Source: Halalkalibacter oceani
GTDB lineage: Bacteria > Bacillota > Bacilli > Bacillales > Bacillaceae_D
DNA: 64,000 nucleotides
Assembly: GCF_023715705.1 (NCBI RefSeq)
Contig: NZ_JAMBOS010000012.1
Span: 39,100 to 103,099 of the forward strand
Reading direction: 5' to 3'
Shown here: one piece after another, positions 17,484 to 26,133 of the stretch
Layout of the letters: each line of letters begins with the position of its first letter
How positions within the stretch are numbered: position 1 is the stretch's first letter
Made by a program: the position numbers and the translations under genes
The notes under the pieces: generated by a model
What the model was told of the DNA's origin: nothing
What the model saw: the letters and a program-made list of their open reading frames with translations, nothing else
The model's database searches: none

Positions 17484-17538
17484 AGGTTCAATGGCGCGAT
17501 CACTGCGCTTTGAACAAAACGAGCTTTGGATCTACTGG

Positions 17539-17592
17539 CAATGGCTTCACACGCCACAAGCCCGTTGTGAGAAACCCACTCACAACGGGCTT
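17539..17592. repeat. nested palindrome, copy with inverted loop
   Basis: The left arm and 14-bp inner stem are identical to copy 1 (CAATGGCTTCACACGCCAC, AAGCCCGTTGTGAG). The 7-base loop, however, is AAACCCA, the reverse complement of TGGGTTT. The right outer arm is missing. Confidence 0.75.
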
Positions 17593-17789
17593 TAAACTTT
17601 AAGATCTATCCTGGATTTTTGTTCCCCTGCCAAGTAATTCACTTTCAACTCCGCTTCCTACTACGGCAGGTAAAAAACATATCTGACCACTAAAACTGTA
17701 TTCGATGTACGCGCTACCACAGCCCCCTCACAGAACGAAGGCGATCGCGGCAGAGGATTATCACCGTTACTAAAGCAAGGAACGGAAGA

Positions 17790-17810
17790 AGCTGTCTCAA
17801 AGAGACAGCT
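17790..17810 (+). terminator. small intrinsic terminator
   Basis: AGCTGTCTC-AAA-GAGACAGCT followed by CGCTTTTTAT. It is about 300 bases past yjcF, with no gene between. On the minus strand it has no T-run, so it acts on plus-strand transcripts. Confidence 0.65.
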
Positions 17811-17939
17811 CGCTTTTTATTTGCAGGACGGCTTTGACAGAAGTCTGAAAACCATTTTTACAACTATTGTTAATAGACTAATCAACAGCAGTTCTGACAG
17901 AGCCACGCTCATACTAAACATTCAGCTTTGTCCCCTCTC

Positions 17940-19946
17940 TCACTCAAAATAAGCTTTAACAATTTCCCTGGCAATATGCTGCGCCATTCCCTGCCTGGCA
18001 CCGTGACGGTCAAGCTTGGCGTGCGGGACGACAACGGCAAAGGCGATTTCAGGGTCGCTGTATGGCGCAAATCCTACAAACGTTTGCGTCTCGCCGTCGA
18101 TGACCGTCTTCCGCTCTTCGCCAACGGCGATCTTCACTTGGGCAGTGCCTGTCTTCCCAGCCACTTCATACTGCGGGATCTCCGCAAATCTTGTGGCGGC
18201 ATTTCCGTGCGTGACGACACGGCGCAGTCCTGCCTTCACCCGCTCGAGATGGGCGTCGCTCATTTCAATGCGATTTAAGACAGTCGGCTCAAATTGCTGG
18301 ACGACGACGCCTGGCTCCTCTCTGTCCGTTGTCGGCTCACGGATTTCCCTCACGAGATTAAGCTTCATCCGGTAGCCGTCATTGGCAATCGTCGCGATGT
18401 ACTGGGCGAGCTGGAGCGCCGTATACGTATCATACTGTCCGATCATTAAATCAAGCAGCTTCCCGCCATTCGTATTCGCTCCCTCCATCCCGTTAAAATA
18501 AGTTGGCAGATCGATTCCCGTCTCCGTGCCAAGTCCGAATTGCGAGAAGCTGTTGCGCACAGTTTGATAGGCTTCTGCGATCGTCTCACTAGTCCAGCCG
18601 CATTGCGTGTGAGGCGCGCTGTAATAGCAATTGGCAAGCCTCATTCCGATTTCAAACATATAGACATTTGAGGATTGCTCAAGCGCATAAAGATCATCAA
18701 TCCAGCCAAAGCCGGTTTTATTCCAGGTGCTTTTTGGCGGGGTCGACGGCAAATAAATTGTCCGGTCGTTAAACTGTGTCCCGGGCTGGGCAACCCCTTC
18801 ATGAAAGCCGGTTAAAACCGAGGCCGCTTTAATCGAAGAGCCCATTTCAAACCCTTTGTTGACCACACCTAAATGATCGGCGCTGTTTGTCCCGTCTCCT
18901 GAATCAAGGAAGCCGGCCATCGCCAGCACATCGCCGGACTTCGGATTGAGGATCACCGCATAGGCAGAGCGGTCCTTGATAAACGACTGCCGGCCCGCAT
19001 TGCTCATTTCATTTTCAATAATTGTCTCAAGCTTTTGCTGGAGTTCCATATCGATTGTCAGAATCAAATCATTGCCTCTCAGGCCGGAGTGCTGTTGTGC
19101 CTTGCCGGCTTCACCTTGCGTATGAACCGCCTTGACTCCCTTCAACACTTCCTCATATTGGGCCTCAAGATAGCTTACCCCAACGACTTCATTCCGTTGA
19201 TAGCCTCGCGCGACATAGCTGTCGAGCTTCTCGCCCGGAATAAAATTGACATTGCCAAAAATGCCGCGCAACGAGCTTCCATATGGGTAGGACCGCCGGG
19301 AATCAAGCTGGATGTCGACTCCGGGCAGTTCAGCTAAATGTTCGATAAGCAAATGCGCTTCTTCCTCCGTCAAATTGCGTTTAATCCGTTGCGGTGCGAT
19401 GGCCGTTCCCTGAATCATTTCACGGTAAATGGCGATGATCGCCAAATCCTTCCTACTTAACGCCGCCAGCTGCTCCGCGGTGATCGCGTCCAGCTCTAAT
19501 TGATAGACCTTCGCATGGCTCAGCTCATTATTTTGTTTGTCAGAGCCGAGCAGCTGGCGTCGCTCATTTTCATCCATCGTCAGCAAAAGATAATCTTTCA
19601 TATCCCGTTCAGTTACATTTGACGGATCAATCTCAAGAAAGGATGCCAGCTTTTGCGCGATGTCTAACAGCACAGTCGGACTCGTGTTGGCTGAAGGCAT
19701 CATATATGTTAATGAGAGTTCCACTTCATTGTCGACGACAACCTTGCCATATCTATCGAGCATCAATCCCCTCGGGGCATCCGTTTGAATCAGCCGCTCC
19801 TGTGCTGAAGCTAATTGCGCTTCAAATTGTTCTCCATGTAAAATCTGAACATAGCCAAGCCGTACAACCAACAACGTGAATAAGAGAAAAATCGTCGCAA
19901 ACAGAATTTGCAGCCGCTGCTGATAATGCACTTTCCTTTTTTCCAT
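17940..19946 (-). CDS. class B penicillin-binding protein, PbpA paralogue
   Basis: 668 residues: a short cytoplasmic start, one transmembrane segment (about 12-31), a dimerisation domain, then a transpeptidase domain. The active-site motifs are S370-S-I-K, S425-S-N and K598-T-G, all intact, so it should be a working D,D-transpeptidase on the outer face of the membrane. It is closely related to the housekeeping-position PbpA at 53.9 kb: GLGTETGIDLP, LLDLMIGQ.DTYT and FVGYAPY/FVGFAPY are shared. It follows the MecA-like PBP after 24 bp, so it is probably in the BlaI-controlled unit. GAGGAGACGAAA precedes the ATG. A resistant duplicate of a beta-lactam target is a reasonable inference. Confidence 0.93.
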   Translation of the reverse strand: MEKRKVHYQQRLQILFATIFLLFTLLVVRLGYVQILHGEQFEAQLASAQERLIQTDAPRGLMLDRYGKVVVDNEVELSLTYMMPSANTSPTVLLDIAQKLASFLEIDPSNVTERDMKDYLLLTMDENERRQLLGSDKQNNELSHAKVYQLELDAITAEQLAALSRKDLAIIAIYREMIQGTAIAPQRIKRNLTEEEAHLLIEHLAELPGVDIQLDSRRSYPYGSSLRGIFGNVNFIPGEKLDSYVARGYQRNEVVGVSYLEAQYEEVLKGVKAVHTQGEAGKAQQHSGLRGNDLILTIDMELQQKLETIIENEMSNAGRQSFIKDRSAYAVILNPKSGDVLAMAGFLDSGDGTNSADHLGVVNKGFEMGSSIKAASVLTGFHEGVAQPGTQFNDRTIYLPSTPPKSTWNKTGFGWIDDLYALEQSSNVYMFEIGMRLANCYYSAPHTQCGWTSETIAEAYQTVRNSFSQFGLGTETGIDLPTYFNGMEGANTNGGKLLDLMIGQYDTYTALQLAQYIATIANDGYRMKLNLVREIREPTTDREEPGVVVQQFEPTVLNRIEMSDAHLERVKAGLRRVVTHGNAATRFAEIPQYEVAGKTGTAQVKIAVGEERKTVIDGETQTFVGFAPYSDPEIAFAVVVPHAKLDRHGARQGMAQHIAREIVKAYFE

Positions 19947-19970
19947 TTTCGTCTCCTCTTCCTTACACCG

Positions 19971-21959
19971 CTATTCCTGTGCCAGCTGCTCCAAAATCGC
20001 TCTGACCTTCGGCACGACATAGGAGCTGCCTCCGCGATGTTCGACATTTTCAATCATCATCAGCACCAGCTGTTCCGGATTGTCAGCATGAAAAGCGATA
20101 AATCCGCCATTTTCCTTTCCCGCTTCACCCTGGGTTTGTTTATATTCCGTCGTTCCGGTTTTTCCGGCGAGCGTACCTGCGCCTCCTACCCCTTCCGCAG
20201 CAACCGCCGTCAGGTCTGCGACAATTTTTCCGGCATCCTCTGTTTCTATGACGTCAGCCTTCCAAACGGAAGGTCGTTCGTCCTTGTAAAGCAGCGGCTT
20301 AGGCATCTCTCCGGTTATGAATGGAGCATACAACAGCGCGAGATGCAAAGGCGTGACGAGCAGCTCCCCTTGGCCATACGCGGTGTCCGCCAGTTGAATG
20401 TCCGAGCTGATTCCGTTATTCGCCACGGTGGACATCGCCATTCCGTACGGAAACGGAATCTCTTCGTGAAATCCAAAGGAGTTCAGCCCGCTCAGAAACG
20501 CATCAGCTCCGAGCTCCAGTGCCATCTGGGCAAAATAAATATTGTCAGAGTGGACGAGGGCAGCGGTTAAATCAACACGGTTAACTTCGTTTACTCTCGT
20601 GATGGCGTAATTTCCCCATGAGGAATCCTTTTGCCACTGTTTCCCGCTAATCTGTTTCTCCTCTTCACTATCCCAGTTATGGGCAAGGCCGATCGCCGCT
20701 GTCACCGGCTTCATGATTGAACCTGGCGCATATCTTTGGGTGAAACGGTTCAACAAAGGTTTTGCTTCATTTTCATTGAGCCGCTGCCATGCTTCTGCCG
20801 TTAAGCCGCGAATGAATTCGTTCGGGTCATAGGCAGGAGAGCTGACCAGTGACAGCACCTCTCCTGTATTTGGATTCAACGAAACCGCCGTGCCCGGTTC
20901 ATTGGAAAATTGCTCGTAAATCATTTGCTGCTGACCGGCGTCAATCGTTAATTGGATATCCTCCCCATCAACCGCTTCCTTTCTGGCAATCTCGGCTTTT
21001 TGATTCCCCTGTTGATCAACAATGTAAATGACGCTGCCGTCCTCGCCGCGCAGCTTGGGCTCTACTATTTTTTCAAGCCCTGCTTTGCCAATCTGATCAT
21101 GGGCTTGATAGCCCTCGCTGTTCAATTTTTCTAATTCCTCAGCAGAGATCGGACCTATGTAGCCGGTTAGATGAGCCGTCGCCTGTTTAAACGGGTACAC
21201 TCTGGCGCCGACCTCCCGGTAAGTCGCTCCGGCAATGTCATGAATCTGCGCCACGGTTTCCTGCTGCTCCACCGGAATGGAAAGCAGTGGAACAAACATG
21301 TCAGGCTTGATCCATTCCTGCTGTAACGCCTCTTTTATTTGCTGCTGCGAGAGACCGAGAACATGTGCCAGCTGCTCAACGGTTTCCTGCTCTGACTCGA
21401 TCCGCTCCGGCACGAGCCCGATTTCATACATGACTCCATTAACAGCTAAGCCGGAACGGTTTCGATCAAACAATTCTCCGCGCTTCGCAGGCAGCGTTTC
21501 GACCCGTACTTTATCTCCCTCCGCCAGCTCAGGAAAAATTAACCCTGGCGTCCAGTCGATTTTCCAGGTTTTCGTCTCATCATGAAAAACCAGTTCCGCC
21601 ACGGCAGCGGTTGTTACCTCTCCAGCTCTTGTCAGCATCCTTTGTGTAAAGGAAAGCGGATATGGCTCATTTTTTGATCGCTTTGTTTCCTCGTCTATTT
21701 GCTCAACGTTGATCGTCAGCTCTTTTGCCTCAATTCCCTGGTAAATCTTTTCGTACCGTTCAATAAACGCTTTCGCCGAAATCGCTTCTTTTGCAGAGTC
21801 TGTCAATAATTCATACATCTCTTCATAGTTTCCTTGCTGCAAATAACCGGCGAAGTCGTGAAAAGCTTCCTCTGGAGTTTGCTCCTCCTTGCTGCAGGCG
21901 AAAATAGAGAGACAAAGAAGGATTGATACACATCCAAGCATGATTTTTTTCGCATCCAT
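19971..21959 (-). CDS. MecA/PBP3-like class B penicillin-binding lipoprotein
   Basis: 662 residues from the ATG at 21957-21959 (GGCAGG upstream); a start seven codons earlier is possible. A lipoprotein-like signal ends at Cys22. Residues 28-140 form the NTF2-like MecA N-terminal domain (PEEAFHDFAGYLQQGNYEEMY), then a dimerisation domain and the transpeptidase domain with S414-I-M-K, S471-D-N and K600-T-G. SDN and the NTF2-like domain are shared with S. aureus PBP2a (668 residues) and B. subtilis PBP3. It should cross-link peptidoglycan, perhaps with low beta-lactam affinity. A 44-bp BlaI-type palindrome covers its promoter. Residue-level resistance cannot be judged from sequence alone. Confidence 0.92.
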   Translation of the reverse strand: MDAKKIMLGCVSILLCLSIFACSKEEQTPEEAFHDFAGYLQQGNYEEMYELLTDSAKEAISAKAFIERYEKIYQGIEAKELTINVEQIDEETKRSKNEPYPLSFTQRMLTRAGEVTTAAVAELVFHDETKTWKIDWTPGLIFPELAEGDKVRVETLPAKRGELFDRNRSGLAVNGVMYEIGLVPERIESEQETVEQLAHVLGLSQQQIKEALQQEWIKPDMFVPLLSIPVEQQETVAQIHDIAGATYREVGARVYPFKQATAHLTGYIGPISAEELEKLNSEGYQAHDQIGKAGLEKIVEPKLRGEDGSVIYIVDQQGNQKAEIARKEAVDGEDIQLTIDAGQQQMIYEQFSNEPGTAVSLNPNTGEVLSLVSSPAYDPNEFIRGLTAEAWQRLNENEAKPLLNRFTQRYAPGSIMKPVTAAIGLAHNWDSEEEKQISGKQWQKDSSWGNYAITRVNEVNRVDLTAALVHSDNIYFAQMALELGADAFLSGLNSFGFHEEIPFPYGMAMSTVANNGISSDIQLADTAYGQGELLVTPLHLALLYAPFITGEMPKPLLYKDERPSVWKADVIETEDAGKIVADLTAVAAEGVGGAGTLAGKTGTTEYKQTQGEAGKENGGFIAFHADNPEQLVLMMIENVEHRGGSSYVVPKVRAILEQLAQE

Positions 21960-22071
21960 TTTTTGAACCTGCCCTTCCATTCAGTAAGAAAAACACCTCT
22001 GGCGTCTTTGCTTTATAGCGGTGCGCAAAAGCCGGCGCCCCGCCAATTTTTACACTTCTCATCTAACAAAA

Positions 22072-22124
22072 AAGATTACACATGTAATATTAATTAATAT
22101 TACATGTGTAATCTTAAAAGTCAA
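22072..22124 (-). promoter_or_regulatory. promoter and BlaI-type operator of the PBP genes
   Basis: Positions 22072-22115 are a perfect 44-bp palindrome built of two GATTACACATGTAAT units facing each other. Each contains TTACA-N2-TGTAA, the shape of BlaI/MecI operators. On the minus strand TTGACT (22119-22124), a 16-bp spacer and TAATAT (22097-22102) make a promoter whose spacer and -10 lie inside the first operator. BlaI bound here would block RNA polymerase. Confidence 0.75.
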
Positions 22125-22179
22125 GACATTCAAAGAAAAACGACAGGGCCGTCTTTCCCTTTTTAAAACGAACAGGTGA

Positions 22180-22211
22180 CTTCACGCGCCACAGGCTTTA
22201 ACAGATCGCTT
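22180..22211. repeat. nested palindrome fragment
   Basis: CTTCACGCGCCACAGGCTTTAACAGATCGCT keeps pieces of the left arm, of the end of the inner stem and of the GATCG stretch, with the inner hairpin deleted. It adjoins an AAAAGG-core terminator. Confidence 0.5.
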
Positions 22212-22213
22212 AA

Positions 22214-22253
22214 GGGCTGGGACAAGGTAAAAAACAACCTTTTGTCCCAGCCC
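22214..22253 (-). terminator. AAAAGG-core terminator of blaI-blaR1
   Basis: GGGCTGGGACAAGGT pairs with ACCTTTTGTCCCAGCCC, 20 bases after the blaR1 stop. It separates blaI-blaR1 from the PBP genes, which have their own promoter. Confidence 0.85.
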
Positions 22254-22272
22254 CGATGTTCGGACGTTTCAA

Positions 22273-24078
22273 TTACCGCTCAACCGATTGGTATATCCCT
22301 TCCTGTTCTAAGATGGAAAGCGCGATTTCAGAGGCCACCCTTCCCCCAGCCTGCCGCTCTCCTTCAATATGAACGGCAAAATAGTGCGGTCCTTCGTTCG
22401 TTTCCACAAATCCAACAAACCAGCCACTACGATCTTCTCCGTTAAACGTTAGGGTCCCGGTTTTTCCATATAAGCGCGCACCGTCTGATTGCTCCAGCAG
22501 GATCGCGTCTTTTACCGTTTCAATATTTTCCTGAGCGAAGCCGAGCTGATTCTCATACAGCTTTCTCAGCATCTCGATCTGCTCTACCGGGGAGACCATA
22601 AGCGAGGCATCGGCCCAGTAGTTTTCCAGACTGCCCGATAATTCCGCATTGCCGTAATCAAGCTGCTCATAGTAACGCTGCAAGTCCGTTCTGCCCAACT
22701 GCTGATCAAGCTGCTGAAAATACCATGAAGCTGAGCTGGCCATCGCCGTGAACAGATCATGATCACGATTCCACTCCTCATATTGATAGGTGGTTCCGTC
22801 CCAGGCCATTTTTGAATCGGCTCTCGTAATCACTCCCGCCTCGAGCGCCAATAAGGCGTTGAATACCTTATAGGTCGAGGCCGGCGCGTACCGTCTTGTG
22901 CTTACTTCCCGATTATAAACAGTATATTGGCCTGAAGCAGGGTCAAACAGCACTGCACCACCTGAAACAGTGTCAAAGAAATGGCTGTAATCTTTATAAA
23001 CAGCCTGTTCACCCGAGAAATGATAGTGATCGGCGTTTACCGCAAACGCCGAAAGCGTCGGCGTACTTAGTAACACAAGTGCTAACATAGCCGTAAAAAC
23101 AAATGAGCTTTTTAGCTTAAGCTGCGGTGATTCCCGTTTGAAGTCGACAATTGTTACAATTCTTCGTTTTACTTCTTTATATGAACTGCTTATTTCAGAA
23201 GCGACAACGAGTGGAGACGTTCGCTGGGAAAGCGTAGCGAATTTTAAAATAACCTCAGCATAATGAAGATGCTCTTCCTCGTCGACCTGTTTTAGCACGG
23301 CATAATCACAGGATACTTCCATCTCGGTTTTCATTTCCTTTAAGAAATACGAGACGAACGGATTAAACCAGTAAATCGTCCGAAACAGCCCGAGCAAATA
23401 ATTGACGAGCATATCCTTTCGTTTACTGTGATACAGCTCATGCAGCAAAATGTATCTCAGATCATCCTTTGTTAAATGAGAGATATCCTTCGGTAACACA
23501 ATATACGGGCGAACGACACCGAAGGTAAGCGGTGATGTAATCAACGCCGAATGACCGAGTACGACCTTTCTTGAAAAGCCGATTTTGTGCTGACAATCAT
23601 CCAAAAGATTGGACAGCTGCTGATCGTCGACGACTTGCAGACTTTTTTTAATGCTAAAAATACGCCTGTTACTGTGCAACGTCAGCAGAAGCATCACCGC
23701 CATGCCGGCGACCCAGATCAGCAACAAAACAGAATCGACGTGGCTAATAGACGACTGCTCCACCGCGACCGAAAAATCCTGCAGCCAGGTTCCATTCTGC
23801 CCTTCTGTCCCCGTTTGAGTGGCCGCAGTTTGATCCCCGGCCAAATTGGGACTGAGCGAGCGGTAACGGCTGAGCCACTCAGCAAACGAATTGAAATTCA
23901 AAAGATGAACGGGAAAAAATGGCGCAAGCAGGAGCAGGAAAGAGACCACACTGATCCGGTACAGCGTGTTGACCGTGACATGATGCTTGACCGCTTTTTT
24001 TAAGCAGATCACGACAACGAGCAGGAGGGAAATAAGCAAATTGCTAATTAGAAAAAGAGTAAAGAAAGAATGTTCCAT
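22273..24078 (-). CDS. blaR1: BlaR1/MecR1 beta-lactam sensor-transducer
   Basis: 601 residues, the same size as Bacillus BlaR1. Residues 1-350 hold the membrane segments and an M56 metalloprotease with H213-E-L-Y-H217 and the downstream EVSCD. Residues about 355-601 are an external penicillin-binding sensor resembling class D beta-lactamases, with S401-T-Y-K and K539-T-G. In the known system, acylation of the sensor Ser activates the protease, which leads to loss of BlaI. The start is one base after the blaI stop, so translation is coupled. No free beta-lactamase gene is in the window, so the output appears to be PBPs. Confidence 0.95.
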   Translation of the reverse strand: MEHSFFTLFLISNLLISLLLVVVICLKKAVKHHVTVNTLYRISVVSFLLLLAPFFPVHLLNFNSFAEWLSRYRSLSPNLAGDQTAATQTGTEGQNGTWLQDFSVAVEQSSISHVDSVLLLIWVAGMAVMLLLTLHSNRRIFSIKKSLQVVDDQQLSNLLDDCQHKIGFSRKVVLGHSALITSPLTFGVVRPYIVLPKDISHLTKDDLRYILLHELYHSKRKDMLVNYLLGLFRTIYWFNPFVSYFLKEMKTEMEVSCDYAVLKQVDEEEHLHYAEVILKFATLSQRTSPLVVASEISSSYKEVKRRIVTIVDFKRESPQLKLKSSFVFTAMLALVLLSTPTLSAFAVNADHYHFSGEQAVYKDYSHFFDTVSGGAVLFDPASGQYTVYNREVSTRRYAPASTYKVFNALLALEAGVITRADSKMAWDGTTYQYEEWNRDHDLFTAMASSASWYFQQLDQQLGRTDLQRYYEQLDYGNAELSGSLENYWADASLMVSPVEQIEMLRKLYENQLGFAQENIETVKDAILLEQSDGARLYGKTGTLTFNGEDRSGWFVGFVETNEGPHYFAVHIEGERQAGGRVASEIALSILEQEGIYQSVER

Positions 24079-24079
24079 G

Positions 24080-24463
24080 TTATTCCTTCTTTCTCTTACG
24101 TTCTTCTAAAATATCATATAGTTCATTAATCTCGTCTTCGGACAGCTTATCCTTCTCTAAAAAGTTCAACACCATTGAATTAAGCGTCCCGTTATAAAAA
24201 CGATTTAAAAAGCTTTGGCTCTCGACTTCAATGTAGTCGCTCTCTTCCACATTCGGCACATAAACAAATACGCGCCCGTCTTTATAATGGTGCAGCGCCC
24301 CTTTTTTAATTAAGCGTAGCAGCATCGTCTGAATCGTCTTCGGACTCCATGAACTCGTTTTTGACAGCTTTTCAATGACCTCTTTCGTATTACTGTGCGG
24401 ATGCCGCCAGATGATCTTCATAACCTCTAATTCTGCTTCAGAAATCTGCGGTAACTTTTTCAT
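24080..24463 (-). CDS. blaI: BlaI/MecI-family repressor
   Basis: 127 residues with an N-terminal winged helix (ISEAELEVMKIIWRHPHSNTKEVIEKL, then WSPKTIQTMLLRLIKKGAL) and a C-terminal dimerisation part. The cleavage-site region of BlaI repressors is represented by NRFYNGTLNSMVLNF (about 86-100). It should repress its own operon and the PBP genes by binding TTACA-type inverted repeats. AAGGGTGG precedes the ATG. First gene of blaI-blaR1. Confidence 0.95.
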   Translation of the reverse strand: MKKLPQISEAELEVMKIIWRHPHSNTKEVIEKLSKTSSWSPKTIQTMLLRLIKKGALHHYKDGRVFVYVPNVEESDYIEVESQSFLNRFYNGTLNSMVLNFLEKDKLSEDEINELYDILEERKRKKE

Positions 24464-24482
24464 CTCTTACCCACCCTTAAAC

Positions 24483-24530
24483 TTACTAATGTAATAGTTC
24501 AATTATAGGACCGCCCGCTCAGGAAGTCAA
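24483..24530 (-). promoter_or_regulatory. blaI promoter and operator
   Basis: TTGACT (24525-24530), a 17-bp spacer and TATAAT (24502-24507) on the minus strand are a near-consensus sigma-A promoter. TTACATTAGTAA (24483-24494) lies just past the -10, near the transcription start. It resembles the TTACA/TGTAA operator upstream of the PBP genes and suggests autorepression by BlaI. Confidence 0.75.
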
Positions 24531-24742
24531 CAGAGGAGAAAACAGGCGAAGCCCTTGTCCGATTGTAAAAATTTTGTCCGGAGATAATAAAGATAATAAC
24601 CTTTTCAACAATCCGACCAGACTGCCGAAGCACTCATTTTAAAATAAATGGTAATTATGAGAACCGACTGATAAAAGCATAAAAAGTCGGGTTGGCTGCC
24701 GGTTCACCTGTTATGATATGACAGGAGAAGGGAGGTACATTC

Positions 24743-25588
24743 ATGGAGATGTTTAAAGGAATGAACGAGGCATTAAATTATATTGAAGAAAATTTGAGTA
24801 ACCACATTGATTTAAAGGAGGTAGCTAAAGTTGCCTTGTGCTCCGAATATCAATTCAAACGTCTTTTTGCTCTTTTATCAGGTATTACCATCTCAGAATA
24901 TATTCGGAGAAGACGTTTGACATTGGCAGCATTGGACTTGAAGGATCCAAGGGTAAAAGTGATCGATGTAGCACTCAAATATAGATATCAATCACCGGAT
25001 GCCTTTTCACGCGTATTTCAAAGCTACCATGGCGTTACTCCTTCAGCTGCCAGAAATACAGAGCAAAACGTAAAAGCCTTTCCAAGAATGAGCTTTCAAT
25101 TAACGATCCAAGGAGGAACCGAGATGAATTATCGTATTGTTGAAAAAGACCCATTTACCGTGGTGGGGGTTAAATATGAAGTTGAGATGGTGAATGAGTT
25201 ACTAACACCGACTTACGAAAGTATGATAGCTGCAATCAGTGATACCGAGATGAAAGAGCTGGAGTCCATCGCAAATAAAGAGCCTCACGGTATCATTCAT
25301 GTTTCAGTAAATTACTCAGAAAATGATGAAGGGAAGGCAAGCTTTGACCAATATATCGGGGCAGCCACGTCACAAGAGCCGTTAGAAAAGTATTCCACTT
25401 TAGAAGTACCTGCCTTACTATGGGCAATTTTTGAAGTAGATGGAGACTGGGAGCAGGTTGAAGAACATTGGCAACGGATCTATTCAGAGTGGCTTCCTTC
25501 ATCATCCTATGAATTGGCAGAAGGTCCAGAAATACTAGCTAGTAACGATCAAAAAAGTCAGATCTGGATCTCGATTCAGGAGAAGTAA
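24743..25588 (+). CDS. AraC-family regulator with GyrI-like effector domain
   Basis: 281 residues. Residues 1-105 carry two AraC helix-turn-helices (LKEVAKVALCSEYQFKRLF and VIDVALKYRYQSPDAFSRVFQSYHGVTPS). Residues about 125-281 are a GyrI/Rob-type small-molecule-binding domain (YRIVEKDPFTVVGVKYEVEM ... WQRIYSEWLPSSSYELAEGPEI). Such regulators usually activate efflux or detoxification genes after binding a drug-like ligand. GGGAGGTACATTC precedes the ATG. No target gene is adjacent, although it is next to the beta-lactam locus. Terminated by a hairpin shared with the convergent yqgV fusion. Confidence 0.9.
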   Translation: MEMFKGMNEALNYIEENLSNHIDLKEVAKVALCSEYQFKRLFALLSGITISEYIRRRRLTLAALDLKDPRVKVIDVALKYRYQSPDAFSRVFQSYHGVTPSAARNTEQNVKAFPRMSFQLTIQGGTEMNYRIVEKDPFTVVGVKYEVEMVNELLTPTYESMIAAISDTEMKELESIANKEPHGIIHVSVNYSENDEGKASFDQYIGAATSQEPLEKYSTLEVPALLWAIFEVDGDWEQVEEHWQRIYSEWLPSSSYELAEGPEILASNDQKSQIWISIQEK

Positions 25589-25659
25589 ATAAACGTGGCT
25601 TCTATTCATGCTTTCCATGAAGGTTTCATTTGAAGTGGATGTCGGCAACTATTTATAGG

Positions 25660-25703
25660 AGGCTGGGACAAAAGGTTGTTTTTTTTACCTTTTGCTCCAG
25701 CCT
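25660..25703. terminator. AAAAGG-core terminator between convergent genes
   Basis: AGGCTGGGACAAAAGGT pairs with ACCTTTTGCTCCAGCCT around a T-rich loop. It lies between the AraC-type gene and the yqgV fusion. Confidence 0.85.
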
Positions 25704-25761
25704 TTGCCTTGTCGTATACATCCTCTTCACGTTTTGAATCCTGTACACCGGGCTCCCGCTC

Positions 25762-26133
25762 TTATTTTTGGATGGGAGCAGCGTTTTCTTCTATCTCCTT
25801 CTCGCTCACGACAGCCGGCTCGGTTTTCTCCGCCAGTTTGCCTTGCACGGCGGCGAGCTTGCCGTGCATCGTCGACACTTTATCCCGTCTGTCGTCAATC
25901 CGGATATTTGTCGCGACACGCTTCACACCGTGCTTGAACGGAACTTCATGGATCGCCTGAATCACCTCGAACAGAACAGACAGCTCTCCTTCGATCAGCG
26001 TGCTCATCGGCGTCAGCTGATAGGTGATTTTTCCTTCAAATTGCTTTAGCACGTGATGAATCTCAGCGACATGTGAGCTGACGCTCGTACCCTCTGTGCC
26101 AATTGGAATGATCGTTACATCGACAATCGCCAT
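25762..26133 (-). CDS. yqgV: internally initiated YqgV-like thiamine-binding protein (alternative product)
   Basis: 123 residues starting at ATG 26131-26133, in frame within the fusion above. AAGGAGGAG sits six bases upstream, a better site than that of the long form. The family (MTH1187, about 100 residues) forms small ferredoxin-like oligomers that bind thiamine or its precursors. The length and start match stand-alone YqgV, with an acidic C-terminal extension. Whether the long fusion, the short form or both are made cannot be decided from sequence. Confidence 0.65.
   Translation of the reverse strand: MAIVDVTIIPIGTEGTSVSSHVAEIHHVLKQFEGKITYQLTPMSTLIEGELSVLFEVIQAIHEVPFKHGVKRVATNIRIDDRRDKVSTMHGKLAAVQGKLAEKTEPAVVSEKEIEENAAPIQK

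Larger units (their letters stand above)
17484..17939. other. gene-free stretch between yjcF and the PBP locus
   Basis: 456 bp without a gene. It contains a partial nested palindrome (17539-17592) and a small terminator-like hairpin (17790-17810). The remainder shows nothing I can support. Confidence 0.6.
21960..22272. other. regulatory gap between blaR1 and the MecA-like gene
   Basis: 313 bp carrying the blaR1 terminator (22214-22253), a fragment of the nested palindrome (22180-22211) and the operator/promoter of the downstream PBP genes (22072-22124). Confidence 0.7.

Noticed and set aside
19908..20570. 220-codon plus-strand frame
   Set aside because: Antisense to the two PBP genes; no translation signal.
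22273..23400. Free class D beta-lactamase
   Set aside because: The STYK and KTG motifs belong to the C-terminal sensor of BlaR1, in one continuous frame with the metalloprotease domain.
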